From assembly GCA_032622095.1 (NCBI GenBank), contig CP136065.1:154695577-154759576 (forward strand): DNA of 64,000 nt. Reading direction: 5' to 3'. Both the position numbers and the translations under genes were made by a program. The first letter of the stretch is position 1; each line of letters begins with the position of its first letter. Shown one piece after another: positions 11,353-23,224 of this stretch. The DNA comes from Siphonodentalium dalli (Eukaryota > Mollusca > Scaphopoda > Gadilida > Siphonodentaliidae). The notes beneath the pieces were generated by a model. The model searched no databases, was not told the DNA's origin, and saw nothing but the letters and a program-made list of their open reading frames with translations.

Positions 11353-11766
11353 CACAAGTAATTCTAAACAGAGATATAGATGTAGTTTCTCAGATGAGCA
11401 GGACTCTTCACCATGAAATTTTGAATTGCACACCACTGACAAATATCCAAACCCTTGCCCTTTTTAAACAAGACAACCAGACCACAGTTCTAAGTTCACA
11501 AAATTCCTTTTGCACATCCTTCTTAGGTTGAAATTTTACAACTGGTACCGGTACTTTAAGCTCTCAAACTGGGAAATTTCCAATCTGACATCCACCATAA
11601 AGTTAAAATTTCGGTCCAACAACCCGAAGTAGGAAAATATGGACTGTTATTGGTTGGAAAATCAAATCTACAACTAATATTGTATCAGACATGAATTCCA
11701 ACTGTTTAAAATTTGATCAAAGTATGGGTTCAAAACTCCACCCCCATATACATTCACTCCCCATTG

Positions 11767-11778
11767 CCCCCCCCCCCC
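11767..11778. repeat. Poly-C run, 12 bases
   Basis: A short C run inside the dispersed repeat, absent from the 45.6 kb counterpart as far as I can see. Confidence 0.85.
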
Positions 11779-12151
11779 ACCCAGGCAGCTTAGAAATAAT
11801 TAGGAATCTATATATTATTATACCAGTGCCAAACAGAATAGATACAGGTAGGGTGGGTGGGGAAGAGTTATTAAAATCTCTTTATCTCTGCCCCAATTTG
11901 AACAAACGTGAATCCCCATCTATGAGATGCATTCATCTAGTAATTTCAAATGGTAGATTTCAACAGTTGAAGTGAATTGATTATCCTCAAAAGTTTCCTA
12001 AAAAATGACCCCAATTGAAAAATTGTTTCAAGAATGAGGGAAAGAGTTATGGTCCTGGCTTTGCACCTATTTGACCTGATGAACTTATTTGAACAAATCT
12101 GAATGAGAGTCACTGAGGGAACATCCACACCAAAATACAGTAATGCCCTAA

Positions 12152-14181
12152 GGGGTCATCTCAAAACTAAAATCGGTAAAATGGGCAAAAACACCGATTT
12201 TACCGATTGATAACGCTTTGTGGAAGTCATTTCTACCGATAAAATACCGATTACAACGTAGAAACGACGTTTTTGAACAACGCGTCGATCGGTGAAATCG
12301 GTACGGATTTTTCCGATTACGTCAATTTGTGACGGTCACAATCGGTACCCGAATCTACCGATCAGAACGTACGTTTCAAAATAACGTCGCTAATGATCGC
12401 AGCGCCTGAGTACTTCGGTATCGCCGTAGCCTATTGGTCTAGCAACACATGTTTTTTTATGTATATATTATCAAGTTAATAGGCCTACCGGTACCACGAA
12501 CGCCTGCGTTATATAGGCGACCATTCATTCATTGTCAAATCTTTCGACTGGTATTTGTGATGTAATTGGTATAAGTCATCACGAAATGACAGTCACATGC
12601 AATGCTATGCCAAATGTGCAGTTTCAATCAATCATAGCCTGATAATGAAGTATTTATATCAGCTAATTACGTATTAGGTAATTTTCGTGCGACAAAGACA
12701 CGCCTATTTTAAGTTTGATCGACAGCTGTTGTTTTAACTAATTGTCGTAGAGCCAACTCACTCACGTTTTAGTTGGGATAAAAAATAGATCCATGCACCG
12801 GTGATTTGTAAAGAAATCAAATAGAGAAAAGATATCCTTACCCAAACTAAAACATAATTAGTGATTCAAAAGAATAAAATGTTCAATTTAAGCGAGTCAC
12901 CGGAACATTTTTTAAGAAAATGACGGGGTTCTCCGAAAACGGATACCTACTCAGTGCGCGTGCCAGGTACCACGAATCTGTTTACGTTTTGACACAAACA
13001 CATGCTTTCGAGTGTCTGTATTACAAGATCCCGCACACGTACTCATGTGTACATTCTGTTCTGTTCTTGTAGTCCCTCCTTTGCACGAGGAGCACCCCAT
13101 ATATAATGGGTAAAAATATTGATCTCGTAAAAAAAGAGTCTACTCCAGTCTGGCCCGGTAGCATGGATGCATAGACTACCTTTGCCCCCCCCCCCCCCCC
13201 CCCCAACCTCGACGAGAGATCGCGATCATCTAGCAAAAACCAAATTAAGAACCCACCCCAGCCTGTCTGGAGACCCATTCGCATAGGAATAGAATGGCAA
13301 CTTGGATTCATATATGCGATTAATTTGGGGAGATTAAAATTAGATCTGTCGATACATGAAGATTATAGAAACGCGACACACACCAGGAAAACGTTTGAAT
13401 CTGCCAGGTAAACATGAGCGACATGCGATGGGCGGAGCTTTACGGGATTCAGCCAATCACGCAACGAATAGATAAACAGTGAAGAAAATATCACAATACA
13501 TTCTGATACATTGCAGATAAAATACGTTAATATGTTAAACAATTAGTAATAATTGAATGAGTATGCAGATTATGCTAAAATGGTAATTGATATGACAATC
13601 AATGATGATTAAAGTGTAATTTGATCAGATGAAAGTGGAGTGAAAATCATACAATTTATCAATTTATGTGCATATGTAAAGTACGGATTCGGAAACGAAA
13701 AAAATATTTCCGATGAGAATAATTGTTACCGGTACTGCCAATTAATCTAATAATACCTAATACATAAAAGAATGCAAATAAACCACTATCTGATTTTTTT
13801 TTCGATGGAAAATCCACGACCATCTGTGCCCTAGATCTATGTAGGCCTATAACAAAAATCGAACATAAAACGTCTCAATCGGTACCGATTTCACCGAGTG
13901 TTTTTGCAACTACGGCGTTAACTTTTTCATACATGTACAACAACAAATCGAACGTTAAAAGTTTCAATAAATCGGTACCGATTTCACCGATTGACTTACC
14001 GACTGCGACGTAATGCGTTCACTCATGGATATTGATCGGTAAAATCGGTACCGATTTTACCGTTAATGACGCTACTAACGTGATTACGCTGTCTGACTTT
14101 ACCGATTATTTTCCGATTCAAAAGGCTTGAATACAATCGGTAAATGGCAATCGGTACCGATTGGAGTTTTGAGATGACCCC
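12152..14181. mobile_element. Harbinger-like non-autonomous element, 2.03 kb
   Basis: The terminal inverted repeat GGGGTCATCTCAAAACT is matched by AGTTTTGAGATGACCCC. TAA is duplicated on both sides (12149-12151 and 14182-14184), inside a known target, the M MITE. A 3-bp TAA duplication with G-rich ends fits the PIF/Harbinger group. The subterminal zones (about 12165-12400 and 13860-14165) are filled with ATCGGTACCGAT and related words in both orientations. No transposase frame is visible; the minus-strand frame at 13021-13311 runs through a poly-C tract and is not convincing. Confidence 0.8.
13185..13204. repeat. Poly-C run, 20 bases
   Basis: This is an uninterrupted C run inside the Harbinger-like element. 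Confidence 0.9.
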
Positions 14182-14351
14182 TAAGTAATCGACCTCTTAA
14201 CCAAAGCAGAATTATGGGTAACTTTTCAGGATTTAGTCGGAAATATGGCTTGTTGCCATTCATCAGAAAGCTCTCGCCGAGGGCATTACTGTAAATATAT
14301 CCCTTTGGCCTTTAAGGGCAGTCTGACAGACAAACAAATTCAATCCAATCT

Positions 14352-14352
<1 letters not shown>

Positions 14353-14388
<36 letters not shown>
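14353..14388. repeat. Poly-C run, 36 bases
   Basis: This is the longest homopolymer in the window, 36 C in a row, just downstream of the nested M element. Confidence 0.92.
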
Positions 14389-14463
14389 ATTTTTCTTTGC
14401 AAAATCAGGGTGTAATGAGTTTACCTGGATAAGCAGTGGTAAAGAAAATAATATTCGAAAAGC

Positions 14464-14840
14464 CAATCCTTAATTTAGTGTGTCTGACATTTGCAGAATG
14501 AGGTCCCCAAAAGGTGAATTTAGTGACGCTATCCTGCAAGATGGGCTAGCATCACCAAATTTACCCTCTGGGGACATCATTCTGCTTTAGGCCTCAACTG
14601 CTATGGGAGATCAAGGAACAGACTAAAGTTCTCCAGTTGAAGTTGGTGATGTGCACCCATTGGACACCTCGATTATGCATTTTATCTTCTGTAAATTAGG
14701 TAAACAGAAAGATATATCAGACTCTATATACTTCCCAGAAGATGAGGCCTATTAAAGCTGAATGAGGTCCCCAGAGGGTGTACTTGGTGATACTAGCCTG
14801 CTGTATTCTGCAAATGTCAGACAATCTAAATTCAGGTTTG
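14464..14840. mobile_element. G element, diverged copy
   Basis: The left end CAATCCTTAATTTAG pairs with the right end CTAAATTCAGGTTTG. The left arm palindrome is complete, and the right arm has lost most of its second half. The interior lies in the opposite orientation to the 5.7 kb copy. I see no clear target duplication. Confidence 0.75.
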
Positions 14841-17213
14841 GGAACAACATACTGTATACACCTTTCAGTAAGCCCATCCTCGAAGATAAGCCCAGTCTGG
14901 GTTTTTTTTACCCTAAATAAAACATGGGGTGGTCCTTGTAGATAAGCCCACCCCTATTTTTGAACATTTGGAAGGTGATTACAATCATGTCTTTCTATCC
15001 TGTAGAATAGGAGAAGATACCCAAGCACATCTGTGCTTTTATTATTTTTTCCAGTTGTTTTCTTAAAAAATAAAGATGTATAATAGTATACACTTGTCTT
15101 GTGTTAGTATTGTTGTGAATTATAAACATCTTATTCTAGTTTTAGTTGTTGGATAAATCAAAGAGGTGTCAAATCAATAAAATCAAAGGATGTGTCACTT
15201 ATTATTCACACCTGTATCAGGGGAGTAATCACTTGGTCTTTTTGTAGGATCCTTTGATCATGCAGAAGGGTGATGGATGTTCATCTGCATCTCACTGTTT
15301 TGTTTTTATTAGAATTAGCTTGATTTATAAGCATTAGTGTAACTAAATTAACTTGTGAACTCATCATACAACCCTATGGTGTTTACAAATTAATCCCAAA
15401 ATTTACAACCTTTATTCAAATTGATCCCAAATGTATCTGTCTATCACTGTTTCTGGTTAATCCTAATTGCATATAGTCAACCAAAATCACAAGGAGGCAT
15501 GAGGGTGTTTTGTCCCACCCCTGCACTTGGCTTGATCACATACATATATGATGTACTCTAATGGAAAAAGTTTACATGAACTTCTCAGAGCTTTACTTGC
15601 TTTACAGAAGGGTTTACCTGAGCACAAGGCTTAAAATGTTATAAATTTGTGGGTGATGTCATATTTGCATCCATCAACCATAAGGGCACTATTAAAGGCA
15701 GCTGCATGAGGGGCTGACTCTTTTAACCTCCTTTGACCTGAACAAGCCATCCCAAAATATCTCAACCAGCCCCTTTTTGCACTGGAATATTATTAATGAT
15801 TGCACTATTAATCAAATCCTCCTCTTTAGCAGGAACTCTCTGACCATATTGTCCACACAGGGACCATGCTTCTATCTCTGTGTAAACAAAGCGAATCCAA
15901 ATCTGATAGACTTAGTCTCTTGGGTGGTGTTAATTCATTTTCACCAAAAATGTGATAGAATCATATGCCGTTCCATGTCCGAATGGGGATTATCTACATA
16001 TATGTTCAGAGCCATCAATTGGTCTAAGATTAATATATTAAAAGATGATATTTCAGCCGACATGAATTAAAGTTACTGTTACATTGTAAATAAATCATGA
16101 AGTTTCGTTACCTGAAAATATCGTGCATAAAAATGTCCAATTTTAAATTTCTTTTCACATACTGGATACGGTTTTATACTAACCGGGAATAATAATTTTA
16201 GATCCTAATTTGAAATATTATTTTATTTCAACATACGCACCCTAATCATTGGAGAATAATTACCTGGAAACCAAATAATAAATTATCTAAAAAAAAGAGT
16301 CTAAAACAAAACTTAGTCAGACATTATGGACTATTTAGAATCAGGACAATAGACATACAGGATTACCAGTTGCTTTGGAGGCATGTACGCCAGTCTGTCT
16401 GGTAATCAATGGTACTATTCATAAGTTCATGTTGAAAGCCAGTATATAATAAATGCTAGATTTTCATCCCTTTCAACCTGTTAAGATCAGCCTCAAAAAC
16501 TTTTATTACATAGTTATATTGTACATCTCCAAAATGTAGTTTTACGTTTGGTTCCATTATCTGTCATCTGGGCAAGGACGTGGGGCGAGGGGGGGGGGGG
16601 GGGGGGGTGGGGGTTTCTATTTCTAGATGTGTGAATCTACAGCAGTTGGAAATTTCCACACAAAAAATGGTTGATATTGTCCTCATATCTTAATATTTTT
16701 TATAATTTTCATTCTTTCATCTTCTCTAGGCCAATGACACCATGATTATGGATACGTATATACTAAGGTTTAAATCCAGAACGGGTCTTTAACATATCAT
16801 AAGCCAAGCTATGAGCCAGACTTGATTTCAATCACGAGTGAGAATAATGTACTGGCACACACCCCTGGAGGACACAGAGTACACCGCATCTCAGTGATAT
16901 TTTCCCCTGGTTGATAGTTTTGCGGATCCGACCCAATTATACTCCAATCTTGCGGCAAGCACTCGAAAGATTTCCCAAATGGTACACAGGTCTAGACAGT
17001 CATATCGGCTTTCTAGCCGTTGATGACAAATTATTTGGATAGATGATGATGTTCGATTGATTCAGTATCAAGTTAGCGAGCCATCTATTAGTTGGAATAC
17101 AGACTCATATATTTACTCGCGACTTGACAAAGTTGCTCATATCCTGTGTAGACTGGTAAGCAGACTCTTTGTGCAGGGATAATGAGTCCACATTTATATA
17201 AAGGAAATGATTT
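14841..17213. other. Mostly unique AT-rich DNA
   Basis: Nothing was recognised beyond a 19-base G run at 16589-16607. The plus-strand frame at 15777-16070 (97 codons) has no splice or similarity support. Confidence 0.45.
16589..16607. repeat. Poly-G run, 19 bases
   Basis: An uninterrupted G run, the complement of the C runs elsewhere. Confidence 0.9.
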
Positions 17214-17462
17214 TTACTGTATAACGGCCTTATAAATCTTTCCATCATGTGTCTCTATGATGTGTCCATTAGGAAATGTCACAGAGTCCATTATAAAAGC
17301 GTGGCTCGATCCTAAGGGAATATATCTGGAAAATCTTACTGTTTTAAAGAGACATATATTCAAGATTAAATTTAGGACTAGCGTCATCATCATCATCATG
17401 GAACACGTCTTTCGACTTTTCGTTCCAGTACTAATGAAAAACATAGTAATATATATTGTCAC
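17214..17462 (-). CDS. Uncertain open frame, possible terminal exon
   Basis: I do not recognise this frame. Its last 40 codons read like a normal soluble protein (GSSHAFIMDSVTFPNG, then HDGKIYKAVIQ and a stop). The upstream part is hydrophobic with a run of Met from an ATG-type microsatellite. Two possible splice acceptors, TTTAAAACAG and TTTTCCAG, lie just before the better part, so it could be a last exon. No polyadenylation signal is evident downstream and no partner exon was found. It may be chance. Confidence 0.2.
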   Translation of the reverse strand: MTIYITMFFISTGTKSRKTCSMMMMMTLVLNLILNICLFKTVRFSRYIPLGSSHAFIMDSVTFPNGHIIETHDGKIYKAVIQ

Positions 17463-17570
17463 AAATAAGAGTCATCCCGTGTTATGCGGAAATAGTTATA
17501 TCATATTAGCGTCGTTTGTTGGCTTTTTCTGCGTTCCTAGATTGAAATACATTGTGATATACAGAATATA

Positions 17571-17709
17571 CAGTAATGCACTAATTAATCGACTCCATAA
17601 CCACAGCAGAATTATGGGTAACTTTTCAGGATTTAGTCGGAAATATGGCTTGTTGCCATTTCCGATGAATGGCAACAAGCCATATTTCCTATTAATTAGG
17701 GCCTTACTG
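17571..17709. mobile_element. M MITE, centre deleted
   Basis: Ends CAGTAATGCACTAATTAATCG and GGGCCTTACTG, flanked by TA. The two ATGGCTTGTTGCC arms almost touch, and the right arm also lacks the part between CCATATTTCC and ATTAGGG. Confidence 0.85.
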
Positions 17710-17890
17710 TATATGAAATGGAAACTGGAAAGGCTGTGTATTGCCATAACAGACATAACTTATATTTAACCCAATAAGAGCACTAAAAAGTTTTGACTAG
17801 AGGATCCAAAGTGAATGTTTGTTATGTGACAATAAAATATTATGTAAGCAAAATCACAAACATTAAATAATTTATCGACCATCCACTCAT

Positions 17891-17896
<6 letters not shown>

Positions 17897-17922
<26 letters not shown>
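17897..17922. repeat. Poly-C run, 26 bases
   Basis: This is an uninterrupted C run directly before the degenerate array that starts near 18.0 kb. Confidence 0.9.
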
Positions 17923-18019
17923 GAATTTTGTCAGGATGGGTGGTACCAGAAATAACTTGAAAAAATTTCCAATATCCCCTATCTATATCTATATTTGCGA
18001 ATGTCTGTCAGTCTGTGTT

Positions 18020-19560
18020 CTATAGAAATTCACAGGGGACCATCTAGATGGCACCAAATGGGTCTACTAGGGGTAACTTTTTATGAGAAAGATAATGGTG
18101 GGGGTTAGGATTTTCTAAAGTGACGCTGTTGTCAGGAGCAGAAAAAGGGGAGGGTCAGAACAAATTTTTGTCGCCGATTGCCATGAAACTTATATATAAT
18201 CATCCCCGTGATATATATGTCAAAAGTGGCGTCGTTCGAGTCAGGGATGCACAGAAGGGGAGAGGGGCACCAAAATTTATAAACTATTAGTTTAGTGTTG
18301 AGGGACCATCTAGATGGCACCAAAATGGGTCTACTAGGGGTAACTTTTTACGAGAAAGATAATGGTGCGGGTTAGAATTTTCTAAAGTGACACTGTTGTC
18401 AGGGGCAGAAAAGTGGGAGGGGCAGAAAAAAAGTTTGTCGCCGATTGCCACGAAAATTATATATTATAATCATTCCCATGACATGAGGAATCTAATGGTT
18501 TTGTTTTGTCAATGGTGTCAAAAGGGCCCATTAGTGTCAAAAGTGGCCCCATTCGTGTCAGGGATGCACGGAAAGGGAGAGGGGCACCACAATTGATCAA
18601 ACTAATTTTAGCACCGATTTCCACCAAATTGATATATATTCTTCTCCATGATACAATGAATCTAATTGTGTGATTGAAAGACTCCAAATTGCTGTCGTTT
18701 GGATGAAAGATTGTGGGAGGGGCACTCAATTTTATAAAAATGGGTTTAGTCGCTGATTCCACCATACTTATACAATATCATCCCAGTGGTATGAGGAGAC
18801 TAATGGTGTGGCGTAAATCTGTCAAAAGTGGTGTCATTCGAGTCTGGGGTGAACTGAAAGGCAGAGGGGCACCAAAATTGATACGCAATAATTCAAGCAC
18901 ACATTTCCACCAAAGTGATACGCATTCTTATCCATAATGCGAGGAGTCTGGTCGTGTGATTTAAAGATGCCATGTTGGTGCTGTCTGGGTGAGAGATGGG
19001 GTGGGTGGGCACTAAATTTAATCAAAAATGGTTTAGTCGCTGATTAGTACCAAACTTATAAATAATCATCTCCATGATATCAGGAGTCTAATTGTGTCGT
19101 TTAAGGATGTTACAAGCTGTCACAAGTGGGACCATTCGAGTCAGGATGCATATAGAGGGTGAGAGGAACACACGAAAAAAGATGAAGAATATGTTTAGCG
19201 CCGATTTACACCAGATTGATACATATTCTTCTCCGTGATACGAGAAATCTAATCGTGTGGTTTAGATATGCCAAATTGGTGCCATTTGGTTGAGAGATAT
19301 GGGGACCCTAAATTTGATACGAATTTGTATACTCGCCAATTTTATATACATTTATATATTTCCATAATTAGTCTAAGTGTGCGGTTTAATGATGACAAAA
19401 GAGGCGCTGCCTCCATCTGAAATAGGGACGGGAGGGTGACCAAAACTGATAAAAATATGTTTAGTGCCAATAACCATCAAAATCATACACGTTCTTCTCA
19501 AATGATACGAGGAATCAAATCGTGCGTGTTAAAACGTATAATGAGCTAGCAAAACAGATA
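18020..19560 (+). repeat. Degenerate tandem array, about 165-175-bp units (P-F)
   Basis: Repeated words in fixed order are 'GTCGCCGATTGCCA', 'CATGATATGAGGAATCTAAT', 'GTCAAAAGTGGC' and 'CATTCGAGTCAGGGATGCA...GAGAGGGGCACC'. Units are recognisable from about 18.02 to 19.5 kb, with divergence rising to the right. The short open frames on both strands here repeat with the units and are not genes. Confidence 0.75.
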
Positions 19561-20454
19561 CATAGAAGAAAGCATTAAACGTATATTTCTCATTTTATTT
19601 AAGAGATACACATATTCTTGCAAACTGAGAGCCCTCGAACCGTCAGAGGATTGCATATTATAGAATGGATCATGTATATATTATAACACAATTGAGACTG
19701 TTACATTCAATATAGTTTCCACACAAAAAACATACAATAAACCACTCAATACCACACTCTGTGTTGGGCACTGTAGTTGATATACTTGCATAGCAACATT
19801 TCTTTTAAACTGAAACTATTTCGCCAATATATAGCGCCATGAACAGAGGAGCACCTGGACATTTCTTTAAAACATCTGTATCTTCATGGAGATATGATAG
19901 CCAGGTGTCCTCAAAATCTTAGTCTAACCAACTAGATTGATTGATACATCTCTATATATTTAAAGCACAATTGTCGTCTTTAAATATTGCTATACTAATG
20001 TGTTTATGATGTCATGGTTCATGTCATAACGTCTGACGTATATGCAGAAACTGTTGCAAATAAATACATACTTCTTTATTGGTGGAAAGGATTAATCGCG
20101 ATAAACAAAATGACAATCGACAAGGTGAGCCACTACTTATATTCCATGTGTAAGAATCATGTTTTGTGATGCTCTTTGAATATACAATTTATGAGAAGGA
20201 GTGTAACACTTTGAGCAAGAGTAATCTCTATTCCCACCCAATATCCACAGCATGAGGGTTTCACATCACTTTAACCTGGGCAATGCCTGGTAACCCTGCT
20301 AGTTAATAATAAAACAAGATCTTTCTCTAACTGGTAAACTGTACATGATATAATAATTTATCTAATTATAACTTTATCATCCATGTAGGACAAATCAAAT
20401 ATAGAAAGAAAACACATTTCCCTGGTCTATAACATCAGGGTTGACAGTGGTGCC
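19561..20454. other. Unique DNA, nothing recognised
   Basis: TTTCACATCACTTTAA at 20260-20275 resembles the right end of the TTAA insertion at 37.38 kb. Otherwise I see no feature. Confidence 0.4.
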
Positions 20455-20459
20455 AAACA

Positions 20460-21690
20460 GACTAAAGGTACGACCTGTAGTCCGTGCTAAAGGATTTAGT
20501 CATACAAAGAGTAAAATCCAAGATGGCTGCTGGTGGCCATGTTTTTTGGTCGAATGACATCAAAATGACTCGTTCCCATCTACATGTCATTGTTAACATC
20601 CATTTTATGATGATCAGACTAAAAGTACGACCTGTAGCCCGTGCTAAAGGATTTAGTCACACAAAGAGTAAAATCCAAGATGGCTGCTGCGGCCATGTTT
20701 TTTGGCTGAATGACCCCAAAATTAATTGTTCCCATCTACTTGTCAATATTAACATTCATGACAAATTTCATGATGATCAGACGAACAGTACGACCTGAAG
20801 CCCGTGCTAATGGATTGAATTTTTAAATCAAAGAATGACCCCAAAATGACTCGTTCCCATCTACATTCCAATTTCAACAGCCATGAAAAATTTCATGATG
20901 ATCAGACTCAAGGTACGACCTGTAGTCCGTGCTAAAGGATTTAGTCATACAAAGAGTAAAATCCAAGATGGCTGCTGGTGGCCATGTTTTTTGGCCGAAT
21001 GACCCCAAAATGACTCGTTCCCATCTACATTCCAATTTCAACAGCCATGAAAAATTTCATGATGATCAGACTCAAGGTACGACCTGTAGTCCGTGCTAAA
21101 GGATTTAGTCATACAAAGAGTAAAATCCAAGATGGCTGCTGACGGCCATGTGTTTTGGCCGAATGACCCCAAAATGACTCGTTCCCATCTACATGTCAAT
21201 ATTAATAGCCATGACAAATTTCATGATGATCAGACGAACAGTACGACCTGTGGCCCGTGCTAATGGATTAAATTTTGAAATCAAAGATGGCCACTGGCGG
21301 CCACGTTTTTTGTCCGAATGACCCCAAAATGACTCGTTCCCATCTACATTCCAATTTCAACAGCCATGAAAAATTTCATGATGATCAGACTCAAGGTACG
21401 ACCTGTAGTCCGTGCTAAAGGATTTAGTCATACAAAGAGTAAAATCCAAGATGGCTGCTGGTGGCCATGTTTTTTGGCCGAATGACCCCAAAATGACTTG
21501 TTCCCATCTACATTTCACTATTAACATTCTTGACAAATTTTATGATGATCAGACTAAAGGTACGACCTGTAGCCCGTGCTAAAGGAAATTGTTGACGAGT
21601 CACGCACACACACACGCATACACACACGGACGATGGATACCAAGCCATGGCAATAGCTCAAACTTTACAAATAAAGTTGAGCTAAAATCA
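20460..21690 (+). repeat. P-D tandem core-repeat element
   Basis: Eight starts of 'CGACCTGTAG...CCGTGCTAA' occur at 20471, 20628, 20791, 20916, 21080, 21244, 21399 and 21563, so most units are 155-164 bp. Each unit contains AAAATCCAAGATGGCTGCTG, CCAAAATGACTCGTTCCCATC and a CATGATGATCAGAC stretch. The array ends in CACACACG repeats, GGACGATGGATACCAAGCC and a GTTGAGCTAAAA terminus. It is probably a pearl/Helentron-like non-autonomous element. The frames inside are repeat-derived. Confidence 0.8.
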
Positions 21691-21743
21691 GTATGCTCAC
21701 TTATCAAATCAATGAAAATTAGATGACAGAACAGTGTACATTC

Positions 21744-21999
21744 TTAACCCTTTTTTATACTAAACACTCATTGATAAGTAGTTCCCATTGGAAATGTTCA
21801 AATAATAAATTTAACTAATGACCCTGTTTGTTGAACTTATTATCTGAACATTTACCTCAATAAATAAGACTCCTTCTGCACTTTTATTTATCTGTTGTCT
21901 GTTTTTATTACTGCAAATCCCTCAAAATCAATAACAGACCATTCCGATCAACACTTTTTTAAATGACTGGGAGAATTCATTTAGTATAGAAAGGGTTAA
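21744..21999 (+). mobile_element. T2 TTAA-flanked MITE, best copy
   Basis: It starts TTAACCCTTTTTTATACTAAA and ends TTTAGTATAGAAAGGGTTAA, a good terminal inverted repeat with TTAA borders. The left half holds an inner palindrome, GTTCAAATAATAAATTTAAC mirrored by TTGTTGAACTTATTATCTGAAC. The length is 256 bp, with no coding potential. It is piggyBac-like by its TTAA borders. Confidence 0.88.
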
Positions 22000-22228
22000 T
22001 CAAAAGATAATACTAAATTACTTCTTTGTGGTTTAAAAATAAGACACTGTTGGCGAATCGTCCAACTCTTTTTTCAGTTATTTTTGTTTGCGTTTATTTT
22101 TATTTTTGTTTCGGTTTTCTCAATGATCCCATATATTGGTTTTGAAATTGGGCGAAAGTTACCGAAAAATTACCAAAAAATTCCGAAATGGCCAAAAGAA
22201 TTTTCTGGCCAGTGTGAACCCTATACAT

Positions 22229-22440
22229 GCATTAATGCCCAAAGTATATGACCCTTTAACCACAGCAGAATTATGGTAAATTTTTCAGGATTTAGTCGGA
22301 GATATGGCTTGTTGCCATTCAACGGAAAGCTCTCACCGAGAGCTTTCCGATGAATGGCAGCAAGCCATATTTCCGACTAAATCCTGAAAAATTTACCATA
22401 ATTCTGCTGTGTTTAGGGGTCAATTATTTAGGACATTACA
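22229..22440. mobile_element. M MITE, ends diverged
   Basis: The copy is full length with the centre GCTCTCACCGAGAGC intact. The termini have drifted (ATTAATGCCC and GGACATTAC), so the TA duplications are lost. Confidence 0.85.
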
Positions 22441-23224
22441 CTCTCCAGGGGCAGGTTAGTGCTGGCGTGGGTTATGCAGTTCCCGGTTTATCATCTTATT
22501 CTGAGCTTGGTACAATTGAATTAGGGACACCAGACTACCAGCTGTGACCTGAAACAGCTATGGATATGTCAGTCATGGATCTAATCATAATGAACTCTTT
22601 TCTTTGGATGCCTAAGGAAACCGATAGAACAGGATTTCGCTGGCTTCATTAATGTTGAACTGTTTACTTGCCCTTCACCATTGTCAGGTCATAAGTTATC
22701 CAGGTGATTTGCCAAGGCATTCATAGTCCATGAACTGGCCTAGAGCTTTTTAGGGCAACGTGACTTCGACCTGTCACAAAGATAAGGCAAAGTCCTTCAT
22801 CTAGGGCAATGCATATGTTAGAAAATTTTGGCAAAGAGAAAAGCAGGTACTGTTGTTCCCAAACCAAACTTTGATTCATGTGATTGAGATCATTTGGCAT
22901 AAAGGCCCGGAATCAGACTCCATGCAGGATTTATCTCCCCTTAATGCCTCGATAAGAAATTAAGAATGCTGCCACTGACGATATTTTACCCACATTTTTT
23001 TGACTTCCACGATAGTCATATATACACAAAGCGAATAGTGCTACAAAATGCCCATAATCAACTCAAAATATCAAATAAAATATGACATATTACATGTATT
23101 TCATATCTTAATTTTGAACAAGAGGTGGCATCAGAGATGCTGTGTCTCGTTTTCTGTGGTTTACCGCCGGTAGCTACCGCCGGTGGCTATCGCCGGTGGC
23201 TACCGCCAATTGGTGCGGAAATAT
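22441..23224. other. Unique DNA, nothing firm
   Basis: Right after the M copy, CTCTCCAG is followed by an open stretch to a stop at 22546 that ends GTPDYQL. It is too short to support as an exon. A small tandem GGTAGCTACCGCCGGTGGC run lies at 23165-23210. Confidence 0.35.

Larger units (their letters stand above)
10848..12130. repeat. Large dispersed repeat (P-E), matched at 45.6 kb
   Basis: 'ACAAGACAGTCAATGACTGTGG' at 10.86 kb, 'AAATTCCTTTTGCACAT' at 11.5 kb, and the segment near 12.07 kb with TTTGACCTGATGAAC and CTGAATGAGAGTCAC all have counterparts in the same order at 45.61-46.25 kb. The copy here is opened by a T1 element at 10953-11352. Confidence 0.6.
12138..14293. mobile_element. M MITE split by a 2-kb insertion
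   Basis: The first bases, CAGTAATGCCCTAA (12138-12151), and the continuation TAAGTAATCGACC...CATTACTG (14182-14293) join to give a normal M element start. Its right half is short, going from GCTCTCGCCGAG straight to GGCATTACTG. The break point holds the element at 12152-14181. Confidence 0.85.

Noticed and set aside
17257-17769. Plus-strand frame of 170 codons
   Set aside because: Its second half is an M MITE, and the first half is mostly hydrophobic AT-rich translation overlapping a more plausible minus-strand frame.
20460-21690. Regular repeats considered as a CRISPR array
   Set aside because: Units are about 160 bp with no short repeat-spacer pattern, and the genome is clearly animal.
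22441-22546. Plus-strand open end reading ...GTPDYQL and stop after CTCTCCAG
   Set aside because: The acceptor-like sequence partly comes from the MITE border, no upstream exon was seen, and only about 33 codons are involved.
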